From: Herbaspirillum sp.
Lineage (GTDB): Bacteria; Pseudomonadota; Gammaproteobacteria; Burkholderiales; Burkholderiaceae_D
Assembly: GCA_028291765.1 (NCBI GenBank)
Contig: JAQGNR010000205.1
Span: 1 to 38,133, forward strand
Length of the DNA: 38,133 bases
Direction of reading: 5' to 3'
In this document: positions 18,963 through 27,492 of the stretch, one piece after another
Numbering within the stretch: the first letter of the stretch is position 1
Layout: every line of letters begins with the position of its first letter
The notes under the pieces: model-generated
Databases searched by the model: none
Seen by the model: only the letters and a program-made list of their open reading frames with translations
Told to the model about the DNA's origin: nothing
Made by a program: the position numbers and the translations under genes

Positions 18963-21058
18963 CGATTCTCGATTCCCAGCGCGGCCAGCAGCGGCCGCAG
19001 ATGGTCGGCATGCGCCTGCCAGCGGCCCTTCGAGGTTTTATAGATCGGTTGGCGCACCTGATTGACGCTGGCGGTGCGCACCACGCGGCGGGTTTGATGG
19101 AAATTCAGGCAGGCGTCGTCCCAGGGCAAGTCGATGAAATCGATCAGTCGCCGGGCTTGGCCTTCCAGATCGTCGACTACCGATTCGTAGTCGACCTCGA
19201 TGAAACTCGCCGCCGGCAACACCGTGCGCCAGTGCGCCATCAGGGTTTGATAATCGCGGTGGAATTGCCCCAGCTCGACCTGATCGTAGCTGAACAATTG
19301 CTCGCCGGCGAACTGCTTGCTGTAGCAAGACAGGCAGGTATCGACCGGATCGCGCCGGCAATGGATGATGCGCGCGCCGGACAGGATCAGCGGGATCAAG
19401 CCGGCGAAGAAAAAGTTGGCCGGCATCTTATCGACCAGACGCGCTTTGCCATTTGCCAGCGGCGCGATCCGGGCCAGATAATCGCGGCCGATCCGGCTCA
19501 GATCGTCGGCCGACCAATTGCCGACGCTGTCGGGAAAGGCGCCTGCACTTTCAATCGCCTGACTAAGCGCGCTCAATTCGCCGGCGCCATGCACCTGCGG
19601 ATGGGACGCCAGAATCTGCTCGACCAACGTGGTGCCGGAGCGCGGCATGCCGATGATAAATACCGGCAATTCGGACGGCGCGCCCGCGCCTTGGCGCTTG
19701 GCCTGCAACTCGGGCGCGAAGGCAGCGGCGATGCGATTAAACCATTGTCCCGTGGCGGCGGCATCGTAGGTAAAGGTAGAGCGCTTTATGCGATTGCCGG
19801 TATCCAGATGATGAAAGGCGCGCACCGAATCGCCGCTATCGAGATATGCCTTGCCGAGCGCAAAATGCGTCGACATACGGTCCGCCAGCAGCAGCCCGTC
19901 GGCTTGTTGCGCCAGCCCGGCTTCCATGACGGCAATGTCAGGGTCATCGGCCTTGAAGGTCTTGATGTCGGAACGGGCGACTACCGCGCGCAGCGAGCCT
20001 GGAAATACCGCCAAAGCATGCTCGAACGCGGCCACCGCTTCTTCCTTGCGGCCGCTCTCCAGGAACAGGGTGGCGCGCGCGACCAGCACCTCTTCGGCGA
20101 CGGTCCCCGGCAGTGCGGCGGCCTGATCGAATGCCGCCAAGGCTTCATCGAACATGCCCAGCGCCTGCAGTATCTGCCCCAGCGTATTGTGGGCGCTGGC
20201 ATTATCGGGCGCCAATGCCAGCGCCTGCCGTGCATACACCAGCGCCTCGTCGGTGCGCTCCATCTTCCTTAAAATCTGGGCCCGCGCCGCCAGACCGCCG
20301 ACGTGCTGCGGCGCGAAGGACAGCAAGGCATCGATCCAGCGCAAGGCCTCGCCATGGCGCAGACGCGAGGTTTCGATCTCGGCAAGATTCAGATAGGCAT
20401 CCACCATTTGCGGATTAAGTTCGATGGCCTGGCGCGCGGCGAGGATGGCCTGATCGAATTGCCCCTGCGCACTCAGCAAAGAAGCCATGTTGCTATGCGC
20501 CTCGGCATAAGCGGGGTTCAGCGTCAGCGCCTGCTGGTAGTGAAATTGCGCGCGCTCCGGGCGATCCAGGCGCCGGTAGGTATTGGCCAGATTATTGTGC
20601 GCTTCAGGGCTCGCCGGTTGCAGCGCCGCCACCCGTTCCAGGCAGTTGAGGCTGGCGTCCAGCTTGCCGCTCTCCTGCAGGATGATGCCCAGGTTGTTCC
20701 ATGCATCCGTGAGATTGGAGTCCAGCGCCACGGCGCGCTGCCCGGCCTGTTCTCCTTCGGCTAACAACCCTTTCTGGCGGCACATTTCAGCCAGATTGCT
20801 GAAATAGACTGCCGGCGCGCGCGGCGCCAGGCAGGCCTGGCGCAAATGCGCAATCGCCAAATCAAGATTGCCGTAAGCGTGGGCCATCACGCCCATCAGG
20901 TGCAAGGCATCGGCCTGGCCCGGCCATGCCGCCAGCACGCGTTGGCAATATTGTTCGGCCTGATCCGCCTGGCCGGCGTTCCAGTGCGCATAGGCGCGGC
21001 TCAATGCTTCGGGAATGCCCAGTTCAGTGGCAATGGGGTGGTTTTGTGTATTCGTCAT
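18959..21058 (-). CDS. TPR-sulfotransferase fusion protein
   Basis: A 699-residue cytoplasmic protein. Residues about 15-420 form roughly nine to ten tetratricopeptide repeats (for example AWNNLGIILQESGKLDASLN and AHNTLGQILQALGMFDEALA), a protein-binding solenoid. Residues about 465-690 are a Sulfotransfer_3-like domain with the PAPS 5'-phosphosulfate loop FIIGMPRSGTTLVEQIL (467-483) and the 3'-phosphate region RIIHCRRDPVDTCLSCYS (563-580). The enzyme would move sulfate from PAPS to an acceptor held by the TPR arm. It begins 132 nt after the end of autotransporter AT1 and its terminator, and overlaps the glycosyltransferase gene downstream. A truncated second copy of its 5' end lies at 28659-28790. 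A protein acceptor, possibly the passenger, is inference. Confidence 0.88.
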   Translation of the reverse strand: MTNTQNHPIATELGIPEALSRAYAHWNAGQADQAEQYCQRVLAAWPGQADALHLMGVMAHAYGNLDLAIAHLRQACLAPRAPAVYFSNLAEMCRQKGLLAEGEQAGQRAVALDSNLTDAWNNLGIILQESGKLDASLNCLERVAALQPASPEAHNNLANTYRRLDRPERAQFHYQQALTLNPAYAEAHSNMASLLSAQGQFDQAILAARQAIELNPQMVDAYLNLAEIETSRLRHGEALRWIDALLSFAPQHVGGLAARAQILRKMERTDEALVYARQALALAPDNASAHNTLGQILQALGMFDEALAAFDQAAALPGTVAEEVLVARATLFLESGRKEEAVAAFEHALAVFPGSLRAVVARSDIKTFKADDPDIAVMEAGLAQQADGLLLADRMSTHFALGKAYLDSGDSVRAFHHLDTGNRIKRSTFTYDAAATGQWFNRIAAAFAPELQAKRQGAGAPSELPVFIIGMPRSGTTLVEQILASHPQVHGAGELSALSQAIESAGAFPDSVGNWSADDLSRIGRDYLARIAPLANGKARLVDKMPANFFFAGLIPLILSGARIIHCRRDPVDTCLSCYSKQFAGEQLFSYDQVELGQFHRDYQTLMAHWRTVLPAASFIEVDYESVVDDLEGQARRLIDFIDLPWDDACLNFHQTRRVVRTASVNQVRQPIYKTSKGRWQAHADHLRPLLAALGIENR

Positions 21059-21127
21059 GCTGAACTCTGTAAAAAAATAGGGGCGCTGAATCGGTGATTT
21101 TACTGTAGCACCGCCATTTCAACGGTA

Positions 21128-21166
21128 ATTAAAAACGCCCATTTCCTGCGACAGGAAATGGGCGTT
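21128..21166 (-). terminator. Terminator copy T1 after autotransporter AT1
   Basis: Perfect 15-bp stem AACGCCCATTTCCTG / CAGGAAATGGGCGTT (21134-21148 and 21152-21166), 3-nt loop, followed on the minus strand by TTTTTAATTACC. It lies 24 nt after the AT1 stop. Near-identical copies follow AT2 (24030-24068) and stand at 29537-29575. Confidence 0.9.
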
Positions 21167-21190
21167 GCCGTGCTGCGTAGACTTACCGGA

Positions 21191-23791
21191 TCAGAACAAC
21201 TGCCGCAGTCGCACGGTGCCGGTCTGCGAGACGAAGCCGCGCGCAGCCTGCAGTTCGTAGCGCGCCGACAGGCTCAGGTTGTTTGCCTTCAGCAACGTCA
21301 CGCCCAGCGACAGATCCGCCAGATTCGACACCGGCACCGCCCCTACGGTGGTGAACGCCGTCAGGCCGGTCGGGTCCGCTGCGAAGCTCGCCCCCGTCAC
21401 CTGCGCCGTATGGTCGTACTCGTGGATCCACTGCAGTTGCAGCTCAGGCACGATCTCGCCGTAGTGCGTTGAGAAGCTCTTTTCCAGCTTCGCGCCCAGG
21501 CCACTCTTGACCGAATCCGCGTGCGCCGCATCGACCGCCAGCGCCGCGCCGTTGCCGCCGCTTTCCGTATAACTGCCCTGGTTCTGGTAGCTGTAGGTGA
21601 GGCTCGCCAGCGGCGTGAGCGTGACCCCGCCCAGCGCCAGCGGATAGCCCGCCTCGGCCCGCGCCACATACTGCCGGCCGCTGAACTGGCCGTTGGCCGT
21701 GCCCGAGAAGCCCTGGAAGTTGACCTGACGCGTCGTGTCGTACTGCTGATCCATCACCGCACCCGACAGGTTCACGTACCACGGACTGCCCGTATAGCTG
21801 GCGTAGCCGATCAGCCCGTAGCTATTGATGCGGGCTGTGTCGCCCGTGGTGTCGCCGGTGCTGTTGACGGCCGTATTGCTATAGGTGAACACGCCGCCGG
21901 CGCGCCAGTTGTCGTTGAGCGCCTTGTCGGCGCCGATCAGCAGGCCGCCATAGTTCGCGTTGTAGCCATCCACCTGGCCGATTTGGCTCTGGCCCGCATG
22001 GCCGCCGTAGACCTGGCTCCATACGCCCGTTTGCGGCGCACCTTCGCCGGTGGCCACACCGCTGCCGCCTGCCTGCGCGACGCGCAATGCGTCAACGTGG
22101 CCACCCACCACGTTCAGCGCATCGGTGGTCGGCGCGGCTGCGGCCGCGGTGGGCTGCGTCGGCGCCAGTTGCTTGCCGATCTGGTTGGCGGTGGCCGCCG
22201 AACCCTGGCTCAAGGAACCCAGCATGGCGTTGCGCAGATTATTCAGCGCGGGATCGAGATTGCTGGTGACGTTGTAGTTCAGCAGGCCATTGAGCGACGC
22301 GACGGCGTTCGGCGCACTCGCGATGGCGGCAGGGCTCGACGTCGCAATCGGTGTCGCGCTCACCAGGTTCAGCACCAGATCGTGATTGCTGCCGTTCAGC
22401 ATGTCCGCGCCGGTTACGGTCGAGGTATAGCCGTTGATCGAGTAGTGCAGGCTGCTCTCGTTGTAGGTCGCTGTGCCTGTGGTATCGATCACCACGTAAC
22501 GCTGCCCGGCGGCGAAGGCGTAACCGTTGGACTGCAGGGTCACGGACGAACCAGCGGCGATGGTCGAATTGCCATTCACCACCAGCCGGCCGTAGCCGGT
22601 ATCCGTGATCGCGCCTAGCGTCGTGGCGCCGCTGGCTACGCCGATTTGCAGTGTCGCGCCGGCGCCCTGGTTGTAGTTGCCCGTGATCGTGATCGGCTGG
22701 TTGACCTGCAGCACGGCCGTGCCGATGTTGTTCACCGCGTTGCTGCCGACGTTGATATTGTCGTTCAACAGCAGGTTGCCGGAACCGAATGTGACGTTCG
22801 AAGCGGTGTTGGTGATGGCGCCGATGCTGCCGGCGCTAAAACCGGTCAGCGTGCCGAAGATCGTGCCCGTGCCGCCGTTGATGTTCAAGTCGTTAGCCGA
22901 AGCGCTGTAGATGTTGCCGGCGATCACGCCAGAGTTCGTGATCGGGCCGAGCGAGCCGTAATTGACGATGGCATTGCTGGCGCCGCTGATAGTGCCGCTG
23001 TTGGTCAGGATGCCGATCGTGCCATTGTTGAAGATGCCAGTGCTGCCGCCGCTGATGGTGCCGCTGTTGTTCAGCGTGGTGATGGTGCCGTTATTGTCGA
23101 TGCCCGCGTAGACGCCGCTGATGGCGCCGCTGTTGGTCAGGATGCCGATCGTGCCATAGCTGTAGATGCCTGTGTCGCCACCGCTGATGATGCCGCTGTT
23201 GTTCAGCGTGGTGATGGTGCCGCTGTTGTCGATGGCATCGTAGACGCCGCTGATGGTGCCGTTGTTGATCAAGGTGGTGATCGTGCCGGTGTTGTAGATG
23301 CCCGTGCTGCCGCCGCTGATGGTGCCGCTGTTGGTTAGCGTGTCGATCGTGCCGAAGTTGACGATGGCCGTTCTGCCGCTGATGACGCCGCCACTGTTAT
23401 TGGTCAGGGTGGTGATCGTGCCGCTGTTGTCGATGGCATCGTAGGTGCCGCTGATGGTGCCGCTGTTGGTTAGCGTGTCGATCGTGCCGCTGATATAGAT
23501 GCCGCTGTTGCCGCTGATGGTGCCGCTGTTGGTCAGCGTACCGTTCATAGAGCCAGTCGCGAGTAACGCTGTGGTGCTGGTTACATTGATGACTCCTGTA
23601 CTCGTGACCGTGCAGTCACCCGTGCTCCAAGTGACCTGGCTTGTGATAGAGCTGCTTATGGGGGTGTTGTTACACGTTGGCGTTGCTTGTGCAGCCAAGG
23701 GCGCCATCGCGGCTAGTGCGGCTGTCAAGGCCAGGCTTAAGACCGTCAGGCGGCCTGCCGTCAATTGCTGCTGATGTTTGTTTTTTTTCAT
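21191..23791 (-). CDS. Autotransporter AT1 with 22-residue repeat passenger (type Va)
   Basis: Predicted secreted or surface-displayed autotransporter, 866 residues. A long signal peptide (MKKNKHQQQLTAGRLTVLSL onward) ends near AAQA (about residue 36). The passenger's front half contains about nine tandem units of about 22 residues such as LTNSGTISGGSTGIYNTGTI, expected to form beta-helix coils. Units alternate between an AIDN type and a GIYN type. A PL-like stalk (GSGNLLLNDNINVGSNAVNN; GRLVVNGNSTIAAGS) and a linker precede the beta-barrel (about 590-866), which ends in the C-terminal phenylalanine (LRQLF) needed for BAM recognition. Two cysteines, C40 and C60, lie at the mature N-terminus, which is uncommon in this class. 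It is paralogous to AT2 and followed by modifying-enzyme-like genes. Adhesion or aggregation is the usual family role, not shown here. Confidence 0.9.
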   Translation of the reverse strand: MKKNKHQQQLTAGRLTVLSLALTAALAAMAPLAAQATPTCNNTPISSSITSQVTWSTGDCTVTSTGVINVTSTTALLATGSMNGTLTNSGTISGNSGIYISGTIDTLTNSGTISGTYDAIDNSGTITTLTNNSGGVISGRTAIVNFGTIDTLTNSGTISGGSTGIYNTGTITTLINNGTISGVYDAIDNSGTITTLNNSGIISGGDTGIYSYGTIGILTNSGAISGVYAGIDNNGTITTLNNSGTISGGSTGIFNNGTIGILTNSGTISGASNAIVNYGSLGPITNSGVIAGNIYSASANDLNINGGTGTIFGTLTGFSAGSIGAITNTASNVTFGSGNLLLNDNINVGSNAVNNIGTAVLQVNQPITITGNYNQGAGATLQIGVASGATTLGAITDTGYGRLVVNGNSTIAAGSSVTLQSNGYAFAAGQRYVVIDTTGTATYNESSLHYSINGYTSTVTGADMLNGSNHDLVLNLVSATPIATSSPAAIASAPNAVASLNGLLNYNVTSNLDPALNNLRNAMLGSLSQGSAATANQIGKQLAPTQPTAAAAAPTTDALNVVGGHVDALRVAQAGGSGVATGEGAPQTGVWSQVYGGHAGQSQIGQVDGYNANYGGLLIGADKALNDNWRAGGVFTYSNTAVNSTGDTTGDTARINSYGLIGYASYTGSPWYVNLSGAVMDQQYDTTRQVNFQGFSGTANGQFSGRQYVARAEAGYPLALGGVTLTPLASLTYSYQNQGSYTESGGNGAALAVDAAHADSVKSGLGAKLEKSFSTHYGEIVPELQLQWIHEYDHTAQVTGASFAADPTGLTAFTTVGAVPVSNLADLSLGVTLLKANNLSLSARYELQAARGFVSQTGTVRLRQLF

Positions 23792-23821
23792 GATTGTTAT
23801 TCGGGTTGAAATGTTGATGTA

Positions 23822-23893
23822 CGGGATTGCAATGGCGTATGCTAAAACGTTACCGTTATGTGATCGTTAGTAACAAGGATGGCGCCTATCCCG
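23822..23893 (-). promoter_or_regulatory. Conserved 72-bp upstream block of AT1
   Basis: This block starts 30 nt before the AT1 ATG and matches 66 of 72 positions, by eye, in the block upstream of AT2 (27397-27468). The core TTACTAACGATCACATAACG (minus strand) is identical. It probably holds the promoter or operator shared by the paralogues. I could not assign convincing -35/-10 boxes. Confidence 0.55.
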
Positions 23894-23913
23894 GATAGCT
23901 AACATTGGGTTTT

Positions 23914-24012
23914 TAAAATTCGACGCAAGCATAGGCGACCCGCCTTCACCGGCTTGACCGTGCGTCTCAGTTCTTAAAAAATTAATCTTCCACAATGTAA
24001 TTCGTTGCTATT
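23914..24012. repeat. Segment A, copy 1: 99-bp conserved intergenic element with nested dyads
   Basis: This segment matches 29674-29772 at about 89 of 99 positions. It contains nested complementary pairs: GACGCA with TGCGTC (outer), CAAGC with GCTTG, and AGGCG with CGCCT, followed by A/T-rich sequence and CACAATGTAATTCGTTGCTA. It lies upstream of AT1 and downstream of AT2, on the far side of terminator T2. Function is unknown; a structured leader or a protein site are both possible. Confidence 0.6.
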
Positions 24013-24029
24013 TCGCACCGGTCACGGCA

Positions 24030-24068
24030 ATTAAAAACGCCCATTTCCCGTGACAGGAAATGGGCGTT
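24030..24068 (-). terminator. Terminator copy T2 after autotransporter AT2
   Basis: Perfect 13-bp stem AACGCCCATTTCC (24036-24048) / GGAAATGGGCGTT (24056-24068), 7-nt loop, then TTTTTAATTGCC on the minus strand. It is 24 nt after the AT2 stop, the same spacing as T1 after AT1. Confidence 0.9.
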
Positions 24069-24092
24069 GCCGTGTGACCGGAATCAGTCGGA

Positions 24093-27000
24093 TCAGAACT
24101 GGTAGCGCAGCCGCACGTCGGCCGTCTGGCTGGTGTAGCCGGATGCCGCCTCCACTGTGTACCTTGCCGTCAAGCGAACGTTCTCGCTGCGCGTGAGGGT
24201 CACGGCAAGCGCGAGCACACCGGTGTCGGCCACCGGCGTCGGCCCCAGCGTAGTAAAGCTGGTGGTTCCCGTGGTGTCGGCTGCATAACTGGCCACCGAC
24301 TGCACGCCGTTTTTATTGTACTCATGCCGCCAGGTCAATTGCGCCGAGGGCGCCAACGCCCCGTATGCGGTGGCGAAGGAACGCTCCAGCTTGGCGCCGA
24401 TGTCGCTCTTGACCGAGTTGCTGTTGGTCGCGCCCACGCTCAGCGCCGCACCGTTGCCGCCGGTTTCGGTATACGCATCCTGATGCTGGCGGCTATAGCT
24501 CAGCCCCGCCAATGGCGTCAGCGTGGTGTCGGACGCCAGCTTGATCGGATAGCCGCCCTGCACCGAGGCCACGTACTGCATGCCGTTGAACTGGCCGTTG
24601 GCTGTGCCGGAGAAGCCGTTAAAGCCGATGGCGCGCACGCTATTGTATTGCTGCTGCACCGCGCCGGCCGACATATCCAGATACCACTTGTCGGTGGTAT
24701 AGGCGGCGTAGCCGATCAGTCCGTAAGACGTCACATGGGTGGAACTGCCGCTGTTGTCGCCGTCGTTGGCCACCGAGGTATTGGCATAGCTGCCCAAGCC
24801 GCCAACCCGCCAGTTGTCGTTTAGCATGGTATCGGCGCCGATCAGCAGACCGTTGTAACCGGCGTGATAACCACTGATGCCGTCGCGCTGATCCTGCGTG
24901 GCATTGCCGCCGAAGGCTTGGCCCCAGAGCGCCACACCGGTGGGGCTTTCACCGGCGGCGACACCGCTTTGGCCGTCGGCCTGCGCCACCCGCAAACCAT
25001 CAACGTGCGCCCCCACCACGCCGAGCACGGCGTCGGTTGGCGCCGCTGCTGCCTGACTGGTCGCCGCCACTGTCGCGGTCGGACTTAATTGCGCGCCGGC
25101 GCGGTTGGCCGCTGCCGGCGAGCCGCCAAGGGCGGCGGCGGCATTGGACAGATTCATCAGCGCGGCGTTGGTGCCAGTGTAGTTAAACATCCCCGACAGT
25201 GACGATACCGCATTGGGTGTGGTGGCCGAGTTGATCGGGGTGGACGAAGCAGGCGAAATGGGCGAACTGGGCGAACCAGCGCCGCTTAGACTCAGCAGCA
25301 AATCGAGGTTGCTGCCATCGACCACACTCGTGCCGGTGATGGTGCCGTTAAAGCCGGTGGCCGTGTAGGTCAGGTTGCCGACGTTGTAGTTGGTGCCGCT
25401 GGTGTTGTTGGCGACGACGACGACGTAACGCTGGCCCTGGGCGAAGGCGTAGCTGTTCAACTGCGTCAAAGCCACTGTTGAACCTGCGGCAATGTTTGCG
25501 ATGCCCGAAACCACCAGACGGCCATAGCCGCTATCGGTGCCGATGACGCCGGTCGTCATGGCGCCATCGGCCACACCGATATTTAAGGTCGCACTAGATC
25601 CTTGGCTGTAATCACCGGTAATGCTGATCTGGTTATTGACCTGGAGCGTGCCGGTAGAGGTATTCGTGACCGTATTGCTGCTGCTCAGTAGACCAAGAAC
25701 GCGGAACGCCACCACGCTCGGGGAGCCAGCGGTATCGATGTTGTCGTTCAGCAGTTGCTTGCCGGAACCGAATACCACGTTCGAGCTGGTATTGGTAATC
25801 GTGCCGATGTTGTTGGCGCCAATGCCGGCACCGGAACCGGTCAAGGTGCCGAAGGTCGATCCGGTGCCGCCGTTGATGATCAGATCGTTGCTGGAAGTGT
25901 TCGCGATGTTGCCGGCGATCACGCCCGCATTCGTGATCGGGCCGAGCGTGCCGTCATTGCTGATGGCATAGACGACGCCGCTGATGGTGCCGCCGTTGCT
26001 GTTGTTCAGCGTACTGATGAAACCGTTGTTGTAGATGCCGGTGTTGCCGCCGCTGATGATGCCGCCGCTATTGGTCAGCGCGGTGATGGTGCCGCTCATG
26101 TCGTTGAAGATGCCGACGTTGCCGCCGTGGATGATGGCGGTGTTGTAAATGCCGCTGCTATCGACGCCGCTGGTACCGATGTTGCCGATGTTGTAGATGC
26201 CGTTGCCATTACTGCCGTTGGCGCTGATGGCGCCGTTATTGGTCAGCGTGCCGATGCTGCCGCTGCTGGAGATGCCGTTGCCGCTGGCGGTGCTGCTGCT
26301 GTTGATCGTGCCGCCGTTGTTGTTTGTCAGCGCGGTGATGGCGCCGCTGTTGTCGATGCCGTTGTTGTTGCCGCTGATGCTGCCGCTGTTGGTCAGCGCG
26401 TCGATACTACTACCCGAGGAGTTGCTGATGCCATAGCCGGCGGCGCCGCTGATAACGCCGGTGCTGCTGTTAGTCAGCGTAGTGATGCTACCGCTGTCGT
26501 TGAAGATGCCGGCGTTGCCGCCGTGGATAATGCCGGTGTTGTAGATGCCACTGCTATTGACGCCGGTGACGCCGATGGCGCCGCTGTTGTAGATGCCGTT
26601 GCCACTACCACCGTTGTCGCTGATGGCGCCGTTATTGGTCAGCATGCCGATATTGCCGGTGTTGTAGATGCCGTTGCCGCTGTTGGTGCTGCTGCTCTTG
26701 ATAGTGCCATCGCTGCTGTTGGTCAACGTGGTGATGCTGCCGTCATTGTAAATGCCGACGTTGCCGCCATCGATGGCGCCGGTATTGTAGAGGCCGCTGC
26801 TATCGACGCCGCTGGCGCCGATGGTGCCGATGCTGCGGTTGTAGATGGCAATGCCGTTGCCAGTACCATTGTTGGCGTCGATGGCGCCGTTATTGGTCAG
26901 CGTGCCGATGTTGCTATAGTTGTTGATGCCGGTGCCGCCGTTGGTGCTACTGCTCTTGATGGTGCCGCTGCTGCTGTTGGTCAGCCCGGTGATGGTGCCG

Positions 27001-27374
27001 TCGTTGTAGATGCCTGAGTAGCGGCTGCCGTTGATGGTGCCACTGTTGCTCAGCATGCCGATCGTGCCGCCGTAGCTGCGGTAGATGCCCGAGTAACCGC
27101 CGCTGATGGTACCGCTATTGCTCAGCGCGCCAAGTGATGTTCCCGTTGCCAGCACGGCTGTGTCGCCTACAATTAGGCTATCGCTGGCGCCGGCAGTGAG
27201 GTCGCCGCTGGTCCAATTGACCTGGCTCGTCATGGTGCCGGAGATGGTGTGCGACTGGGCCTTTGCCACAGTCGGCGCCATCGCGGCCAGTGCGCCCAGG
27301 GCGCCCATCATGGCCAAAGTTAATACCGTAAGGCGTCCTGCCGTCAATTGCGGCGGATGTTTGCGTTTTTTCAT
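24093..27374 (-). CDS. Autotransporter AT2 with long repeat passenger (type Va)
   Basis: Paralogue of AT1, 1093 residues. The signal peptide (MKKRKHPPQLTAGRLTVLTL onward) is cleaved near AKAQ (about residue 40). The passenger (about 41-560) is built of Asn/Gly/Ser/Thr-rich beta-helix coils and includes three longer super-repeats of about 85 residues, each starting with a GTI(K/N)SSST motif. The conserved stalk (FGSGKQLLNDNIDTAG; GRLVVSGIANIAAGS), a linker and a barrel (about 815-1093) ending in LRYQF follow. No cysteine was seen in the passenger. It lies downstream of the UGT-like glycosyltransferase gene and upstream of AT1, all on one strand, but its own upstream block and terminator suggest independent transcription. 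The longer passenger relative to AT1 suggests growth by repeat duplication. Confidence 0.9.
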   Translation of the reverse strand: MKKRKHPPQLTAGRLTVLTLAMMGALGALAAMAPTVAKAQSHTISGTMTSQVNWTSGDLTAGASDSLIVGDTAVLATGTSLGALSNSGTISGGYSGIYRSYGGTIGMLSNSGTINGSRYSGIYNDGTITGLTNSSSGTIKSSSTNGGTGINNYSNIGTLTNNGAIDANNGTGNGIAIYNRSIGTIGASGVDSSGLYNTGAIDGGNVGIYNDGSITTLTNSSDGTIKSSSTNSGNGIYNTGNIGMLTNNGAISDNGGSGNGIYNSGAIGVTGVNSSGIYNTGIIHGGNAGIFNDSGSITTLTNSSTGVISGAAGYGISNSSGSSIDALTNSGSISGNNNGIDNSGAITALTNNNGGTINSSSTASGNGISSSGSIGTLTNNGAISANGSNGNGIYNIGNIGTSGVDSSGIYNTAIIHGGNVGIFNDMSGTITALTNSGGIISGGNTGIYNNGFISTLNNSNGGTISGVVYAISNDGTLGPITNAGVIAGNIANTSSNDLIINGGTGSTFGTLTGSGAGIGANNIGTITNTSSNVVFGSGKQLLNDNIDTAGSPSVVAFRVLGLLSSSNTVTNTSTGTLQVNNQISITGDYSQGSSATLNIGVADGAMTTGVIGTDSGYGRLVVSGIANIAAGSTVALTQLNSYAFAQGQRYVVVVANNTSGTNYNVGNLTYTATGFNGTITGTSVVDGSNLDLLLSLSGAGSPSSPISPASSTPINSATTPNAVSSLSGMFNYTGTNAALMNLSNAAAALGGSPAAANRAGAQLSPTATVAATSQAAAAPTDAVLGVVGAHVDGLRVAQADGQSGVAAGESPTGVALWGQAFGGNATQDQRDGISGYHAGYNGLLIGADTMLNDNWRVGGLGSYANTSVANDGDNSGSSTHVTSYGLIGYAAYTTDKWYLDMSAGAVQQQYNSVRAIGFNGFSGTANGQFNGMQYVASVQGGYPIKLASDTTLTPLAGLSYSRQHQDAYTETGGNGAALSVGATNSNSVKSDIGAKLERSFATAYGALAPSAQLTWRHEYNKNGVQSVASYAADTTGTTSFTTLGPTPVADTGVLALAVTLTRSENVRLTARYTVEAASGYTSQTADVRLRYQF

Positions 27375-27396
27375 GACTGTTATTCAGATCGATATG

Positions 27397-27468
27397 CGGG
27401 ATTGCAATGGCGTATGTTAGAAGGCGACCGTTATGTGATCGTTAGTAACAAGGATGGCGCCGATCCCG
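27397..27468 (-). promoter_or_regulatory. Conserved 72-bp upstream block of AT2
   Basis: Counterpart of 23822-23893, starting 22 nt before the AT2 ATG. Sequence outside the block diverges from the AT1 flank. On the upstream side it ends about 24 nt from the stop of the glycosyltransferase gene, so the AT2 promoter must be here or inside that gene. Confidence 0.55.
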
Positions 27469-27492
27469 CTGTCCGCCCTCACCCATCTCCGC

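Noticed and set aside
21521-23338. Plus-strand open frames opposite AT1 (21521-22618 and 22646-23338)
   Set aside because: Arg/Ala/Val-rich mirror frames of the AT1 gene, which has signal peptide, repeats and barrel; no independent support.
22900-23560. Regular repeats that might suggest a CRISPR array
   Set aside because: The repeats are in frame, degenerate, and encode beta-helix coils of AT1; there are no constant repeats with unique spacers and no cas genes.
23914-24012. Segment A as a c-di-GMP (GEMM) riboswitch
   Set aside because: It shares only a GACGCAAGC-like string; the tandem-stem architecture and tetraloop of the class are not present.
25755-27017. Long open frame on the plus strand (about 420 codons, Ala/Val/Asp-rich) opposite the AT2 repeats
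   Set aside because: It is antisense to a repetitive, GC-biased passenger whose codon pattern leaves the opposite frame open; it lacks a ribosome site and family similarity.
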